From assembly GCA_025517565.1 (NCBI GenBank), contig JAOPKD010000002.1:248001-312000 (forward strand): a stretch of 64,000 nt of DNA, written 5' to 3'. Each line of letters starts with the position of its first letter. The stretch's first letter is position 1. A program made the position numbers and the translations under genes. The stretch comes from Halapricum hydrolyticum. GTDB lineage: Archaea; Halobacteriota; Halobacteria; Halobacteriales; Haloarculaceae. This document shows, piece after piece, positions 54,836-63,231 of the stretch. The notes beneath the pieces were generated by a model. That model had not been told where the DNA came from. It did not search any database and was given only the letters and a program-made list of their open reading frames with translations.

Positions 54836-55408
54836 TCACTCTGACTCGAACAGGTCCGGGTTTTCGAGAGCGAACTCGATACCTTCACGGAAACCGGCCC
54901 GGAACCACGCGCGGCGCTTCGCGTCGACGTCGCCCCCACTCGCTGCCGAGAGATCGCTCGCGTCGATATCTGCAAGGTCGCCCGCGTCCGCCTTCCCGCC
55001 AGTGGATTCGGGCGATGCATCGACGCTCGACTCCGGCCCGGCGTCGTCCGACTCCGTGGTCGCGTCCGCCGGCGTCGAGCCGTCGCCTCCGACCCCCGGG
55101 TCGATGTCGTCGACGTCCGGGACGTCCACGTCTTCTGCTTCGGGCTCGGGATCGCCGTTCTCGGCCCACTGTTCGAGACTGCCGTACTCGTCTTTGATCT
55201 CCGCGAAGGTCGCGTCCGCGTCTGCCGGACCGAGGAACTGTTCGAGGACCTGCTTGTAGAACATCTTGACGTGCTGTCCCTCTTCGGCGAGGCGGTCGAG
55301 GTCGACCGGCCACTCCTCGGCGATCTTCTCGGCTGCGTCCGACTGCTGGTCGGTCTTGAAGTTCGTCTCGACGATCTCGACTTCGTCGGGATACTGCTCG
55401 GAGCTCAT
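54836..55408 (-). CDS. Conserved-type acidic protein of unknown function
   Basis: A 190-aa acidic protein. The N-terminal about 90 residues are a structured region (VDLDRLAEEGQHVKMFYKQV, then EQFLGPADADATFAEIKDEY); the middle is a low-complexity Asp/Gly/Ser/Ala linker; the C-terminal about 30 residues resume order (KRRAWFRAGFREGIEFALEN). No family is recognised. It is divergent from the histidine kinase gene across about 90 bp. Confidence 0.65.
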   Translation of the reverse strand: MSSEQYPDEVEIVETNFKTDQQSDAAEKIAEEWPVDLDRLAEEGQHVKMFYKQVLEQFLGPADADATFAEIKDEYGSLEQWAENGDPEPEAEDVDVPDVDDIDPGVGGDGSTPADATTESDDAGPESSVDASPESTGGKADAGDLADIDASDLSAASGGDVDAKRRAWFRAGFREGIEFALENPDLFESE

Positions 55409-55469
55409 CGTCCCCGCTATCGCTCCCGATCACTATCAAATGCGGGGGATGTCGCCCCCGTCCAGGGAA

Positions 55470-55478
55470 TTATATTTA
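55470..55478 (+). promoter_or_regulatory. TATA box of the histidine-kinase-like gene
   Basis: TTATATTTA lies about 25-30 bp upstream of the GTG at 55503, giving a probably leaderless transcript and supporting that start. Confidence 0.6.
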
Positions 55479-55502
55479 TCCAGGCCGCCACACTGTACGC
55501 CC

Positions 55503-57149
55503 GTGACTGCGTTGTCGAATCTCGTCTACATCGTCGCGTTTGCATTCACGTCGCTGACCTGTTTTGCCAGCCTCGCCCGTGCCAAACGAATCGAGGATCG
55601 CGATACACGGATCGGACTGATTGGGCTGCTCACAGGGAGCGGCGCGTGGGCCGGCGCACACACCGCAGTGCTCCTGCTCCCCGGCTTTCAACTGAAGAAC
55701 GCAGCCTACCTGGTCGGGCTCGTCTTCGGCTTCTCGACGGTCTGGGCGTGGCTGTACTTCACGTCGGCATACACCGGGCGAACCTATCACCGGGAGTCGA
55801 CGTTCCGGCGTGCCGGCATCGCGACGTACCTGCTCGTCGTCGCCGTCAAGCTCACGAACCCGCTGCACTCCCAGTACTACGAGGCTACGCTCGTCGAGGA
55901 CGGGTTCACGCACCTAGTGATCCAGCAGGGGGTCGTCCACTGGACGGTGACGGGGCTGTCCTACGCGCTGGCCTCGATCGGGCTGTTCATGCTCTTCGAG
56001 CAGTTCGCCGAGTCCGATCACGGCACCCGGATCGTCGCCGCACTCGCGTCGCTGACGGCAGTGCCGGTCGTCCTCGACATCGCGGCGTACTCGATCCCGC
56101 AACTCGTCAACATCATCCACGCGCCTTTCGGCGTCGCCGCGTTTGCGCTCGGCGCGCTCTTTCTCTACCAGGAGCGGTTCCTGGCCGTCCACTTCTCGGC
56201 CGACGTCGACGACGCGGTCGTCTTTCTCGACGACAACGATCGGATTCGGGACTACAACGATGCCGCCACACGGATCGTCCCCGGGCTAGACGGAATGCGG
56301 GGTGAATCAGTCGAACATGTGGAACCGCTTGCGGACGCACTCGGCGCGGGGCGGACTGTTCTCGATATTCGGATCGATGCCGAAACGCGTCATTTCCTGG
56401 TGACTGAAAGCGACTTCTCGCTCGGCCAGACCGGGTACGGACGGATGATCGTGTTGACCGACGTCACCCGGATCGAGCGCCAGCGCCGTGAGCTGAAACG
56501 CCACAACGATCAACTGGAGGATCTATCCGTCGGTATCCGCCACGAGTTGCGCAACACACTCCAGATCGTCGCCGGGAATATCGAGGCCGCCGAACAGTAC
56601 GTCGAACGCGACCCGGAGACGGCAGCCCGCGCGCTCTCGACAGCGTCTGCGACGACCAAGCGGATGCGCGAGATTGTCGACGATCTGTCGATGCTGGCCG
56701 AGTACAGCCAGACAGTCGAAGGGACCCAGCGAGTGCCGTTTCGCGAGACCGCCGAGGCAGCCTGGCGACGAGCCGATCCTGACGGACTCGAACTACAGCT
56801 AGAGGGGGACGGCGCCCTCGAGGCCGACGAGAGTCGGTTCGAGGAGTTGCTCTACCGCGCGTTCCTCTTCGCCGACGCCGTCGAGGGATCGTCGGTCACG
56901 CTCGCGCTCGATGGTAACGGGCTGGTGTTCGAGACTGACGGTGACCGTCCAGTGGGGACCAGCGCGGAGACGTTCTTCGAGTTCGAGGAGTCGGTCCCGA
57001 CTGCCGAGGCCGGGATGGCGTTGCCGAGCCTCCGGGCGCTCGCCCGCGCTCACGGCTGGGAACCCGTCTTCGATTCCGGCTACGACGAAGGCGTCCGGAT
57101 CGTGGTCGAAGGCGTCGTGACGTCTCCGGGCGCGGTCGCTGCGGAGTGA
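55503..57149 (+). CDS. Degenerate histidine kinase with 7TM-like and PAS regions
   Basis: A 548-aa sensor. Residues 1-210 have about seven TM segments, followed by a PAS-type domain (about 220-315, DDAVVFLDDNDRIRDYNDAA). The phosphoacceptor region GIRHELRNTLQIVAGNIEA is intact (His about residue 347). In the ATPase region the N-box Asn is not found (LLYRAFLFADAVEG replaces the usual LxRNAxxH) and the G1 box is reduced to FETDGDRPVG. It may have lost kinase activity or act as a phosphatase or receiver of another kinase's phosphate. The GTG start follows a good TATA. Confidence 0.8.
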   Translation: MTALSNLVYIVAFAFTSLTCFASLARAKRIEDRDTRIGLIGLLTGSGAWAGAHTAVLLLPGFQLKNAAYLVGLVFGFSTVWAWLYFTSAYTGRTYHRESTFRRAGIATYLLVVAVKLTNPLHSQYYEATLVEDGFTHLVIQQGVVHWTVTGLSYALASIGLFMLFEQFAESDHGTRIVAALASLTAVPVVLDIAAYSIPQLVNIIHAPFGVAAFALGALFLYQERFLAVHFSADVDDAVVFLDDNDRIRDYNDAATRIVPGLDGMRGESVEHVEPLADALGAGRTVLDIRIDAETRHFLVTESDFSLGQTGYGRMIVLTDVTRIERQRRELKRHNDQLEDLSVGIRHELRNTLQIVAGNIEAAEQYVERDPETAARALSTASATTKRMREIVDDLSMLAEYSQTVEGTQRVPFRETAEAAWRRADPDGLELQLEGDGALEADESRFEELLYRAFLFADAVEGSSVTLALDGNGLVFETDGDRPVGTSAETFFEFEESVPTAEAGMALPSLRALARAHGWEPVFDSGYDEGVRIVVEGVVTSPGAVAAE

Positions 57150-57173
57150 CCGAGACGGTCACGGCGGACAACT

Positions 57174-57213
57174 TGCCGGTCTCGGCACCCCCGAACGCAC
57201 AGCCGGCAGTATC
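57174..57213 (+). repeat. Possible degenerate MITE-like element upstream of mutL
   Basis: The stretch ends ACAGCCGGCAGTAT at 57200-57213, identical to the right end of the 60459-60537 element, and is preceded by a shortened TCGGCAC..CGAA core. No left terminus remains. If real it is a deleted copy. Confidence 0.3.
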
Positions 57214-57242
57214 AAGAGCGTCGCTTCCCAACGAGTCCACGA

Positions 57243-59450
57243 ATGCCCCAGGAGATCCGGGAATTGGATCCGACCACCGTCGAACGGATCGCCGCCGGCG
57301 AGGTCGTCGAGCGACCCGCCTCGGTCGTCAAGGAGCTGGTCGAGAACAGTCTCGACGCCGACGCCTCGCGGATCCGCGTCGCCGTCGCGAGCGGCGGCAC
57401 CGAGTCGATCCGCGTCAGTGACGACGGCGTCGGCATGGACGAAGACGCGCTCCGGCAGGCGGTCAGACAGCACACGACTTCGAAGATCCGCGACATCGAC
57501 GACCTGGAGGGGGGTCTCGCGACGCTCGGCTTCCGCGGCGAGGCCCTGCACGCGATCGGTGCAGTCTCTCGCACGACGATCACCTCCCGGCCGCGAGACG
57601 AACGCGCTGACCGTGGCGCGGAGATAACCGTCGAAGGTGGCGACGCTGGAACCGTCCAGCCGGCCGGGTGTCCGGTCGGGACGACCGTCGAAGTCGAGGA
57701 CCTGTTCTACAACGTGCCCGCCCGCCGGAAGTACCTCGCACAGGACGCTACGGAGTTCGCCCACGTCAACAGCGTCGTCACCGCGTACGCGCTGGCCAAT
57801 CCCGACGTCGCCGTGACGTTGGAACACGACGGTCGAGAGGTCTTCTCGACGACCGGACGGGGGAACCTCACGGAGACGGTCCTCGATGTCTACGGACGCG
57901 AGGTCGCGCAGGCGATGATCGAGATCGACGACGGGAAACTCCCCGAGGGGCCCCTGGAAGGTGTCTCGGGGCTGGTCAGCCATCCCGAGACCAACCGCGC
58001 AAGCCGGGAGTACCTCTCGACGTACGTCAACGGACGGTTCGTCACCGCCGACGCCGTCCGCGAGGCCGTGCTGGAGGCCTACGAGGGGCAACTCGCGAGC
58101 GACCGGTATCCCTTCGCCGTCCTGTTCGTCGAGGTCGACCCCGCACTGGTCGACGTCAACGTCCACCCCCGGAAGATGGACGTCAGGTTCGCGAACAGCG
58201 AGGGCGTTCGCGAGCAGATCACCGCCGCCGTCGAGGACGCGCTCCGGCGTGAAGGTGCCCTCCGATCGCGGGCGCCACGCGGCCAATCGGCCCCCGAGCA
58301 GACGGAAATCTCCCCTGGGGAGGGGTCGAACGAAGCGGGCGACGTCGTCGAGGGCGACTCGACCGTGGCCAGCACCGACGCGTCGGCTGGGAGTCGTCCC
58401 GAAAACGGCCCGGCCGGAGCGCCAGAGACGCCCGGAACGCCGGCATCAGACGGATCGGCGTCACCTGCAGCAGACGACAGTGATCGACCCGACACGGACC
58501 GGGAGTCGAGCGCGTCGGGATCGGACAGTCGGACCGGCGAAGCCGCATCGAGTGGCAAGCCGGGCGTCACCGAGAGCGATCGATCGAAGTCCCCTGGCGA
58601 CAGTCGCCCGGGAACTCCCGAGGAGCGGCGTGCGGGCGCCTCCGAAGGCAGCTACTCGGACGCTTTCGAGGGTAACTACTCGGGCACCGCTGAGGACAGC
58701 TATCCGGAGACGACGGACGCGGCGCCCGGAGGTACAGAGACGACGAACGCGACGTCCGGGCAAGCAGAAACGACGGATTCGACACCGTCGGTGACGGCGA
58801 CGGAACAACAGCGGTTCGGCGACGACGATCCCGCGGTACAGTCGTTCGACTCGCTGCCGTCGATGCGCGTGCTCGGACAGATCCAGGACAGCTACGTAGT
58901 CGCCGAGACCGGCGACGGACTGGTGCTGGTCGACCAGCACGCGGCGGACGAACGGATCAACTACGAGCGACTTCGCGAACAGTTCCTCGGGGAGACGACG
59001 ACACAGGTGCTTGCAGACGCCGTCGAGATCGAGCTGACCGCCCGGGAGTCGGCGCTGTTCGAGCAGTTCACCGAGGCGCTGTCACGCCTGGGATTTCAGG
59101 CCGAGCGGATCGACGGCCGGACCATCGAGGTGCGGACGGTCCCGTCGCTGATCGCCGAGGCCGGCGGCCCCGAACTCGTCCGTGACGTCCTCTCGTCGTT
59201 CGTCGAGCGCGACAGCGACGCCGCCGGGACGGTCGAGGCAGTCGCCGACGAACTGCTGGCCGATCTGGCCTGCTATCCATCAGTGACGGCCAACACCTCG
59301 ATGACAGACGGCTCGATCGTCTCACTGCTGGAGGCGCTCGCCGACTGCGAGAACCCGTATGCCTGTCCGCACGGCCGCCCGGTGTTGATCGAAATCGACG
59401 CCGAAGAGATCGAAACCCGTTTCGAACGGGATTATCCCGGACACGCCTAG
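57243..59450 (+). CDS. mutL: DNA mismatch repair endonuclease MutL
   Basis: A 735-aa MutL. N-terminal GHKL ATPase: AAGEVVERPASVVKELVENS near residue 16, DDGVGMDEDALR and FRGEALHAIG. A long linker of about 200 residues (about 340-530), rich in Ser, Glu, Thr and Pro, includes imperfect repeats (EGSYSDAFEGNYSGTAEDSY). The C-terminal endonuclease domain contains DQHAADERINYE, the DQHA-x2-E-x4-E nicking motif, near residue 563. Start at MPQEIRELDPTTVERIA. It lies between the kinase-like gene and the PfkB gene; no mutS is in this window. Confidence 0.95.
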   Translation: MPQEIRELDPTTVERIAAGEVVERPASVVKELVENSLDADASRIRVAVASGGTESIRVSDDGVGMDEDALRQAVRQHTTSKIRDIDDLEGGLATLGFRGEALHAIGAVSRTTITSRPRDERADRGAEITVEGGDAGTVQPAGCPVGTTVEVEDLFYNVPARRKYLAQDATEFAHVNSVVTAYALANPDVAVTLEHDGREVFSTTGRGNLTETVLDVYGREVAQAMIEIDDGKLPEGPLEGVSGLVSHPETNRASREYLSTYVNGRFVTADAVREAVLEAYEGQLASDRYPFAVLFVEVDPALVDVNVHPRKMDVRFANSEGVREQITAAVEDALRREGALRSRAPRGQSAPEQTEISPGEGSNEAGDVVEGDSTVASTDASAGSRPENGPAGAPETPGTPASDGSASPAADDSDRPDTDRESSASGSDSRTGEAASSGKPGVTESDRSKSPGDSRPGTPEERRAGASEGSYSDAFEGNYSGTAEDSYPETTDAAPGGTETTNATSGQAETTDSTPSVTATEQQRFGDDDPAVQSFDSLPSMRVLGQIQDSYVVAETGDGLVLVDQHAADERINYERLREQFLGETTTQVLADAVEIELTARESALFEQFTEALSRLGFQAERIDGRTIEVRTVPSLIAEAGGPELVRDVLSSFVERDSDAAGTVEAVADELLADLACYPSVTANTSMTDGSIVSLLEALADCENPYACPHGRPVLIEIDAEEIETRFERDYPGHA

Positions 59451-59508
59451 GTCACCTTCCAGTCGGGTGCGACACTAGACCTAAGCCCTTCCATTGTGAT
59501 ACCTCGGT

Positions 59509-60459
59509 ATGGTCGAACTGGTGACTGTTGGGGACACGTCTCTTCGGCTGTCGCCGAGGGACAACGAGCGACTCGAGACGGCGACCGACGTTCGAATGTA
59601 CGCGACCGGCACCGAGAGTAACGTCGCAGTCGCGGCCAGTCGGTTCGGAACCGACGCGGTCTGGCTCTCGAAACTGCCCGAGACGCCGCTCGGTCGTCGT
59701 GTCGTCTCTGAACTCCACGAACACGGGATCGAGACGCAGGTCGACTGGAGCGACGACGGCCGGCAGGGGTTGACGTTCTACGAACCGCCGTGCGAGCCAC
59801 GCGAGCGCGTCCGGATCGACGACCGCGGGTCGGCGGCGGCCGCGACAATGACACCCGGCGACCTCGATATGAATCTCGTCCAGTCGGCCTCGAGTGTCTT
59901 TGTCGCCGGCAGCACCCTCGCGCTCTCGGAGACGGCGGCCGAAACGGGGGCGGCGGTGCTTCGGGCCGGCAGCAGCGGAGAAGGCGTATCCGCGCTGGAG
60001 CTGGACTATCGGCCGGAGCTGTGGTCGCCGGACGCGGCTCGCGAAACGCTGACCGGCGTCTTCGACTCGGTCGACGTGCTGTTCGCGTCCGAGGACGACG
60101 TGCGAGACGTACTCGACCAGAGCGGACAGGCCAGAGAGATCGCCCCGACAGTGGCCGCGGAATGGGGCTTCCAGATGGTCGTGCTCACCCGCAGCGAATA
60201 CGGTGCGCTGGTCTATCACGACGGCGTCATTCACGACCGCGACGCGATCGAGACCGAGGCAGTCGACGAGACCGGACAGCACGACGCGTTCATCGGTGCC
60301 TTCCTCGCGACGCTACTCGATGGCGACGGGCCGGACGTGGCGCTGTCGAACGCCGTCGCGACGGCTGCCCTCGCCCGGACGATTCCCGGCCCGCTGGCGA
60401 CGGTCGACGACGACGAAGTCGAGCGGCTCGTCGACTCGATCGACCAGAGCGGCTTCTGA
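59509..60459 (+). CDS. PfkB family carbohydrate kinase
   Basis: A 316-aa ribokinase-fold sugar kinase. N-terminal VTVGDTSLRLSP and TGTESNVAVAASRFGTDAVW near residue 33 fit the family substrate half; the C-terminal ATP/base region is DETGQHDAFIGAFLATLL near 256, where the catalytic Asp is kept but the usual GAGD reads GQHD. Similarity to KDG kinases is likely but the substrate is unresolved. The stop codon TGA overlaps the first base of the palindromic element at 60459. Confidence 0.85.
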   Translation: MVELVTVGDTSLRLSPRDNERLETATDVRMYATGTESNVAVAASRFGTDAVWLSKLPETPLGRRVVSELHEHGIETQVDWSDDGRQGLTFYEPPCEPRERVRIDDRGSAAAATMTPGDLDMNLVQSASSVFVAGSTLALSETAAETGAAVLRAGSSGEGVSALELDYRPELWSPDAARETLTGVFDSVDVLFASEDDVRDVLDQSGQAREIAPTVAAEWGFQMVVLTRSEYGALVYHDGVIHDRDAIETEAVDETGQHDAFIGAFLATLLDGDGPDVALSNAVATAALARTIPGPLATVDDDEVERLVDSIDQSGF

Positions 60460-60537
60460 TACTGCCGGCTGTAACTTTTCGAAATGATTCGGCACGCCGG
60501 CGTACCGAATATCTTTAGAACTTACAGCCGGCAGTAT
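60459..60537 (+). mobile_element. MITE-like palindromic element, copy B
   Basis: A 79-bp element with perfect 16-bp inverted ends ATACTGCCGGCTGTAA / TTACAGCCGGCAGTAT. Its central inverted repeat is ATTCGG / CCGAAT. It begins on the last base of the PfkB stop codon. The core matches copy A (minus strand) in 36 of 40 positions; outside ATACTG the terminal sequences differ between copies yet stay self-complementary. Confidence 0.75.
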
Positions 60538-60557
60538 GAGCGACCCTGGGCGCGTCA

Positions 60558-60941
60558 TCAGGCCCGTTCGACGGTCAACTCGACCGTCCACCGGTCGTCG
60601 CTGTGGGCGTCCAGCGTCTCGTAGAACTGGCGCAACCCTGCGGACTCCGTCGCCGGCAGGACGTATAACTCGACGGTCCCTCCGCGGACCGCGACCCGAA
60701 AGACGTCCCCCGTCTGTTCGTCGTGTACGAGATACAGCGGCATCGGGAGGTCCAGCCAGTCGCCGTAGGTGTAGGCTCCGCCCCCGAGTATCTCCTCGAC
60801 GAGCGCCTGCAATCCCGATTCGGACCAGTCGGTCGTCGGCCGGAGGCGAAATACCGTCTCGCCCTCGTACTCGACCCCGCCACTGTACGGATAGCGGCGC
60901 TGTGGTCGGGCCGGGATCTCGAACGACGGATCCGTGGTCAC
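60558..60941 (-). CDS. Unknown haloarchaeal-type protein
   Basis: A 127-aa protein with no recognised family. Starts MTTDPSFEIPARPQRRYPYS and contains LPMPLYLVHDEQTGDVFRVA near residue 66 and GGTVELYVLPATESAG near 88, suggesting a small mixed alpha-beta domain. No TM segment or metal motif. It follows the palindromic element and is convergent with the PfkB gene. Confidence 0.6.
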   Translation of the reverse strand: MTTDPSFEIPARPQRRYPYSGGVEYEGETVFRLRPTTDWSESGLQALVEEILGGGAYTYGDWLDLPMPLYLVHDEQTGDVFRVAVRGGTVELYVLPATESAGLRQFYETLDAHSDDRWTVELTVERA

Positions 60942-60988
60942 ACCGGTCGCTACGGCGTGATAGAATATAAAAACGCGCCCACGATCGA

Positions 60989-61210
60989 CTACTCTTCGGC
61001 GGCTTTCTCGCCGGTTCGGTCCTTGACTTGACCGACGAATTCATCGACCGAGACACGCTTTTCACCGACGGTCGCGCCGACGAGCGCGCCGAGGCCGGCC
61101 CCGGTACTGGCCGCGTTGCGACTGATGAGACCGCCGACGAACGCCCCGACCGAGGCGCCTATTGCTGCGTACTTTGCACGACTGATCGTCTGTTTGATTC
61201 GCTTGCCCAT
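60989..61210 (-). CDS. Small glycine-zipper membrane-type protein
   Basis: A 73-aa protein. A central Gly/Ala-rich stretch (residues about 15-50, with GASVGAFVGGLISRNA and GAGLGALVGATVG) looks like a glycine-zipper hairpin, followed by a charged tail (VDEFVGQVKDRTGEKAAEE). Function unknown. It sits between the unknown 127-aa gene and the SUI1 gene, same strand. Confidence 0.65.
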   Translation of the reverse strand: MGKRIKQTISRAKYAAIGASVGAFVGGLISRNAASTGAGLGALVGATVGEKRVSVDEFVGQVKDRTGEKAAEE

Positions 61211-61257
61211 ACTTCTACTACGTGTCGGAGCGTAAAAAGATATGTGTACTCTCGGCC

Positions 61258-61551
61258 CTACTCGACGGGATAGCCTTCGTCTTCCAGGTAGTCCTCGACG
61301 CGGTCGACGTGATCGCCCTGGAGTTCGATCCGGCCGTCGTCGACGGTCCCGCCACAGGCGAGTTTGGATTTGAGATCCGACGCCAGTTCCCCGACGTCGA
61401 CGTCGTCGGGATCGAGTCCGTCGACGATCGTCATCTGCTTGCCGTACCGCCGCTCGTCTGTTTCGACCGAGACCTCCTGGGACTGCTTTGCGACGTCCTC
61501 ACAGACGCAGAGTTCTTCCGGGAGTCCACACGTCGGGCAGACCTCTGCCAT
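61258..61551 (-). CDS. sui1: Translation initiation factor SUI1 (aIF1)
   Basis: A 97-aa homologue of eIF1, which supports start-codon selection on the 30S subunit. A short Cys-rich N-terminus ([16 protein letters not shown]) is typical of the haloarchaeal form; the SUI1 fold follows with [16 protein letters not shown] near residue 38 and [20 protein letters not shown] near 58. The start is placed at MAEVCPTCG, where the longer frame upstream is not similar. Confidence 0.95.
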   Translation of the reverse strand: MAEVCPTCGLPEELCVCEDVAKQSQEVSVETDERRYGKQMTIVDGLDPDDVDVGELASDLKSKLACGGTVDDGRIELQGDHVDRVEDYLEDEGYPVE

Positions 61552-61663
61552 TACCTGGTATACGACCGGCGGAGTGAAAAGCCCTGCCCCCGCGTTCGAG
61601 AAACGACTGTCGACGCGTTGTCCGTGTTCCGCTCGCGGAACCACTGGATGTCGGCCTGCGACG

Positions 61664-62200
61664 CTATTCGAGTTCGTCTTCCTCGACCGGCGCGCGCATG
61701 TCGTCGATGACCAGCACGAGAACGTTGTTCGTCTCGTCTTTGCCGTCGATCGTGCCGATAATCTGCAGGCCAGCAGACGGCGTCGGGCCGGCGGTGATCG
61801 TATCGCCCGGCTCGAAGTCGGACATCGACCCCTGGAGGTAGATCTCGGCGCGGCACTTCTCGGGATGGTGGACGCTCGTCAGGTTGATCTCGGTGACGTT
61901 TGCCTCCTCGACGTACTCACCGTTGTGATAGAGCGAGACGTCAGCCGAGCGGTCCATCTGCTGGATCTGCAGCGCGTCGTAGGCCTTTGCTGTCGGTTTG
62001 TACCCGCCTTTCGGACCCGGAACGCCTTCGACCAGCTGCAGGGCCTTGAGGCTCTGCATCTGGTTTCGGATCGTCCCGGCGCTGCGGTCGATCTCCTCGG
62101 CGATCCGCTCGCCTTTGACCGCGCTGTCGCTCTCGCGGTAGCTGTTTACCAGTTCCTGCAGGATCGTCTGTTGACTCGCTGTGAGCTCGATGCCTGACAT
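61664..62200 (-). CDS. HTH regulator, paralogue 2
   Basis: A 178-aa predicted regulator very similar to the product of 14540-15073 across its length: [54 protein letters not shown], and the C-terminal [19 protein letters not shown]. The recognition-helix region [18 protein letters not shown] is identical in the two. Targets and ligand are unknown. The start is at [14 protein letters not shown]-like TTTTAG on the minus strand near 62229-62238 precedes it. Confidence 0.82.
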   Translation of the reverse strand: MSGIELTASQQTILQELVNSYRESDSAVKGERIAEEIDRSAGTIRNQMQSLKALQLVEGVPGPKGGYKPTAKAYDALQIQQMDRSADVSLYHNGEYVEEANVTEINLTSVHHPEKCRAEIYLQGSMSDFEPGDTITAGPTPSAGLQIIGTIDGKDETNNVLVLVIDDMRAPVEEDELE

Positions 62201-62280
62201 AGTCGGTGTTCGTAACTCCGTACCGACGGCTAAAACTGTTTTTGTATAGGTCGATCGTTCACGATGTGAAAACCCGCCAG

Positions 62281-62400
62281 CTAGTATACGCTGATCCCGT
62301 GCGACTCCCGTGCGTGTTCGAGGAGTTCCTCCGTGCTCTCGAACTCGGCGCCACAGGTACACGTGTGATACCCCGTCTGGGATTGCTGGCGTGTCGCCAT
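62281..62400 (-). CDS. 39-aa C2H2-like zinc-finger microprotein
   Basis: A very small protein starting MATRQQSQTGYHTCTCG. The finger reads C-x-C-x12-H-x4-H (CTCGAEFESTEELLEHA, then RESH). A TATA-like AATTATTATAC lies about 25 bp upstream of the ATG on the minus strand, making a leaderless transcript plausible. Small zinc fingers of this size are known in haloarchaea and can affect gene expression, but no function is assigned here. It precedes the HTH paralogue on the same strand. Confidence 0.65.
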   Translation of the reverse strand: MATRQQSQTGYHTCTCGAEFESTEELLEHARESHGISVY

Positions 62401-62709
62401 ACACGTCACTGTTCGTGCCCGAGTATAATAATTGTTTGTGGATGTTTGGTACCGCGACACACACATCAGGGGAGGGAAAACTACACATCTGACGGCTCAA
62501 TAGGTGGAAATTCGGGTATTTTCGAAAGAACGTTCACACAGTTTCCGCACGGAATGTGGGAAGGATCGTCTCTGGCCGGGGCGCGCACCGCTCGTTCAAC
62601 CGGGGGCATATCGTTCGTTCAGCCGGAGCGCGCACCATTGGATGTCCAGCGATCGGGCCCGTTCGGTCCGATAATCACGCTGAAGACCCTGGGGTGTCCT
62701 GTATCGGGT
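62401..62709. other. 309-bp gap upstream of the ACT gene, no gene recognised
   Basis: Contains the divergent TATA for the zinc-finger gene (about 62424-62433), an A-rich and T-rich stretch around 62510-62535, and a short direct repeat GCGCGCACC (about 62580 and 62628) with a nearby TCGTTCA repeat. No protein or RNA family recognised. Confidence 0.4.
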
Positions 62710-63213
62710 ATGTTCGACGAGATCATGAAGAAATTCGAGGACAGCCCGAGTCAGCAGCGGGTGATCCGCCTCTTGCTCGAACGGGGGTTTTCAGTCAATG
62801 ACGAGGGGCGGGTCGTCTCCGGGGGAATCGAGATCCCGAACACGGGGATCGCCCGCGAGATCGATGTCGACCGGCGAGTCGTCGACGCCACGACCGACGC
62901 GATCCTGGCGGACCCGGAGTTGCGTCGCATCTTCCAGAACATCTCCGCGATCCCGAGTCTGATGGATCTCGCGCCGGTGCTGGATCTGACTGTCTTGACG
63001 GTGACTGTCGGTGACGCCGAGGAGACGGGGATCGTCGCCACAGTCACGAGTGCGATCGCCGAGCAGGACATCGCGATCCGGCAGGTCATCAGCGACGACC
63101 CGGAGTTCTCCGACGAGCCGAAGCTGTACGTCATCACCGGCCAGCAACTCCCCGGCGAACTGATCAACGAGATCCGCAACATGCCGTTCGTCCGGAAGAT
63201 CGAATTGCAGTGA
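62710..63213 (+). CDS. ACT domain amino-acid-binding regulator-type protein
   Basis: A 167-aa protein. The N-terminal about 75 residues are helical (QQRVIRLLLERGFSVNDEGR), and the C-terminal part (about 88-165) is an ACT domain (LDLTVLTVTVGDAEETGIVA, DIAIRQVISDDPEFSDEP). ACT domains usually bind an amino acid; whether this regulates an enzyme or transcription is unresolved. Start at MFDEIMKKF; an ATG 15 bases later is possible. Convergent with aTrm56. Confidence 0.85.
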   Translation: MFDEIMKKFEDSPSQQRVIRLLLERGFSVNDEGRVVSGGIEIPNTGIAREIDVDRRVVDATTDAILADPELRRIFQNISAIPSLMDLAPVLDLTVLTVTVGDAEETGIVATVTSAIAEQDIAIRQVISDDPEFSDEPKLYVITGQQLPGELINEIRNMPFVRKIELQ

Positions 63214-63231
63214 GGGCAGAGCGCCCCGTGT

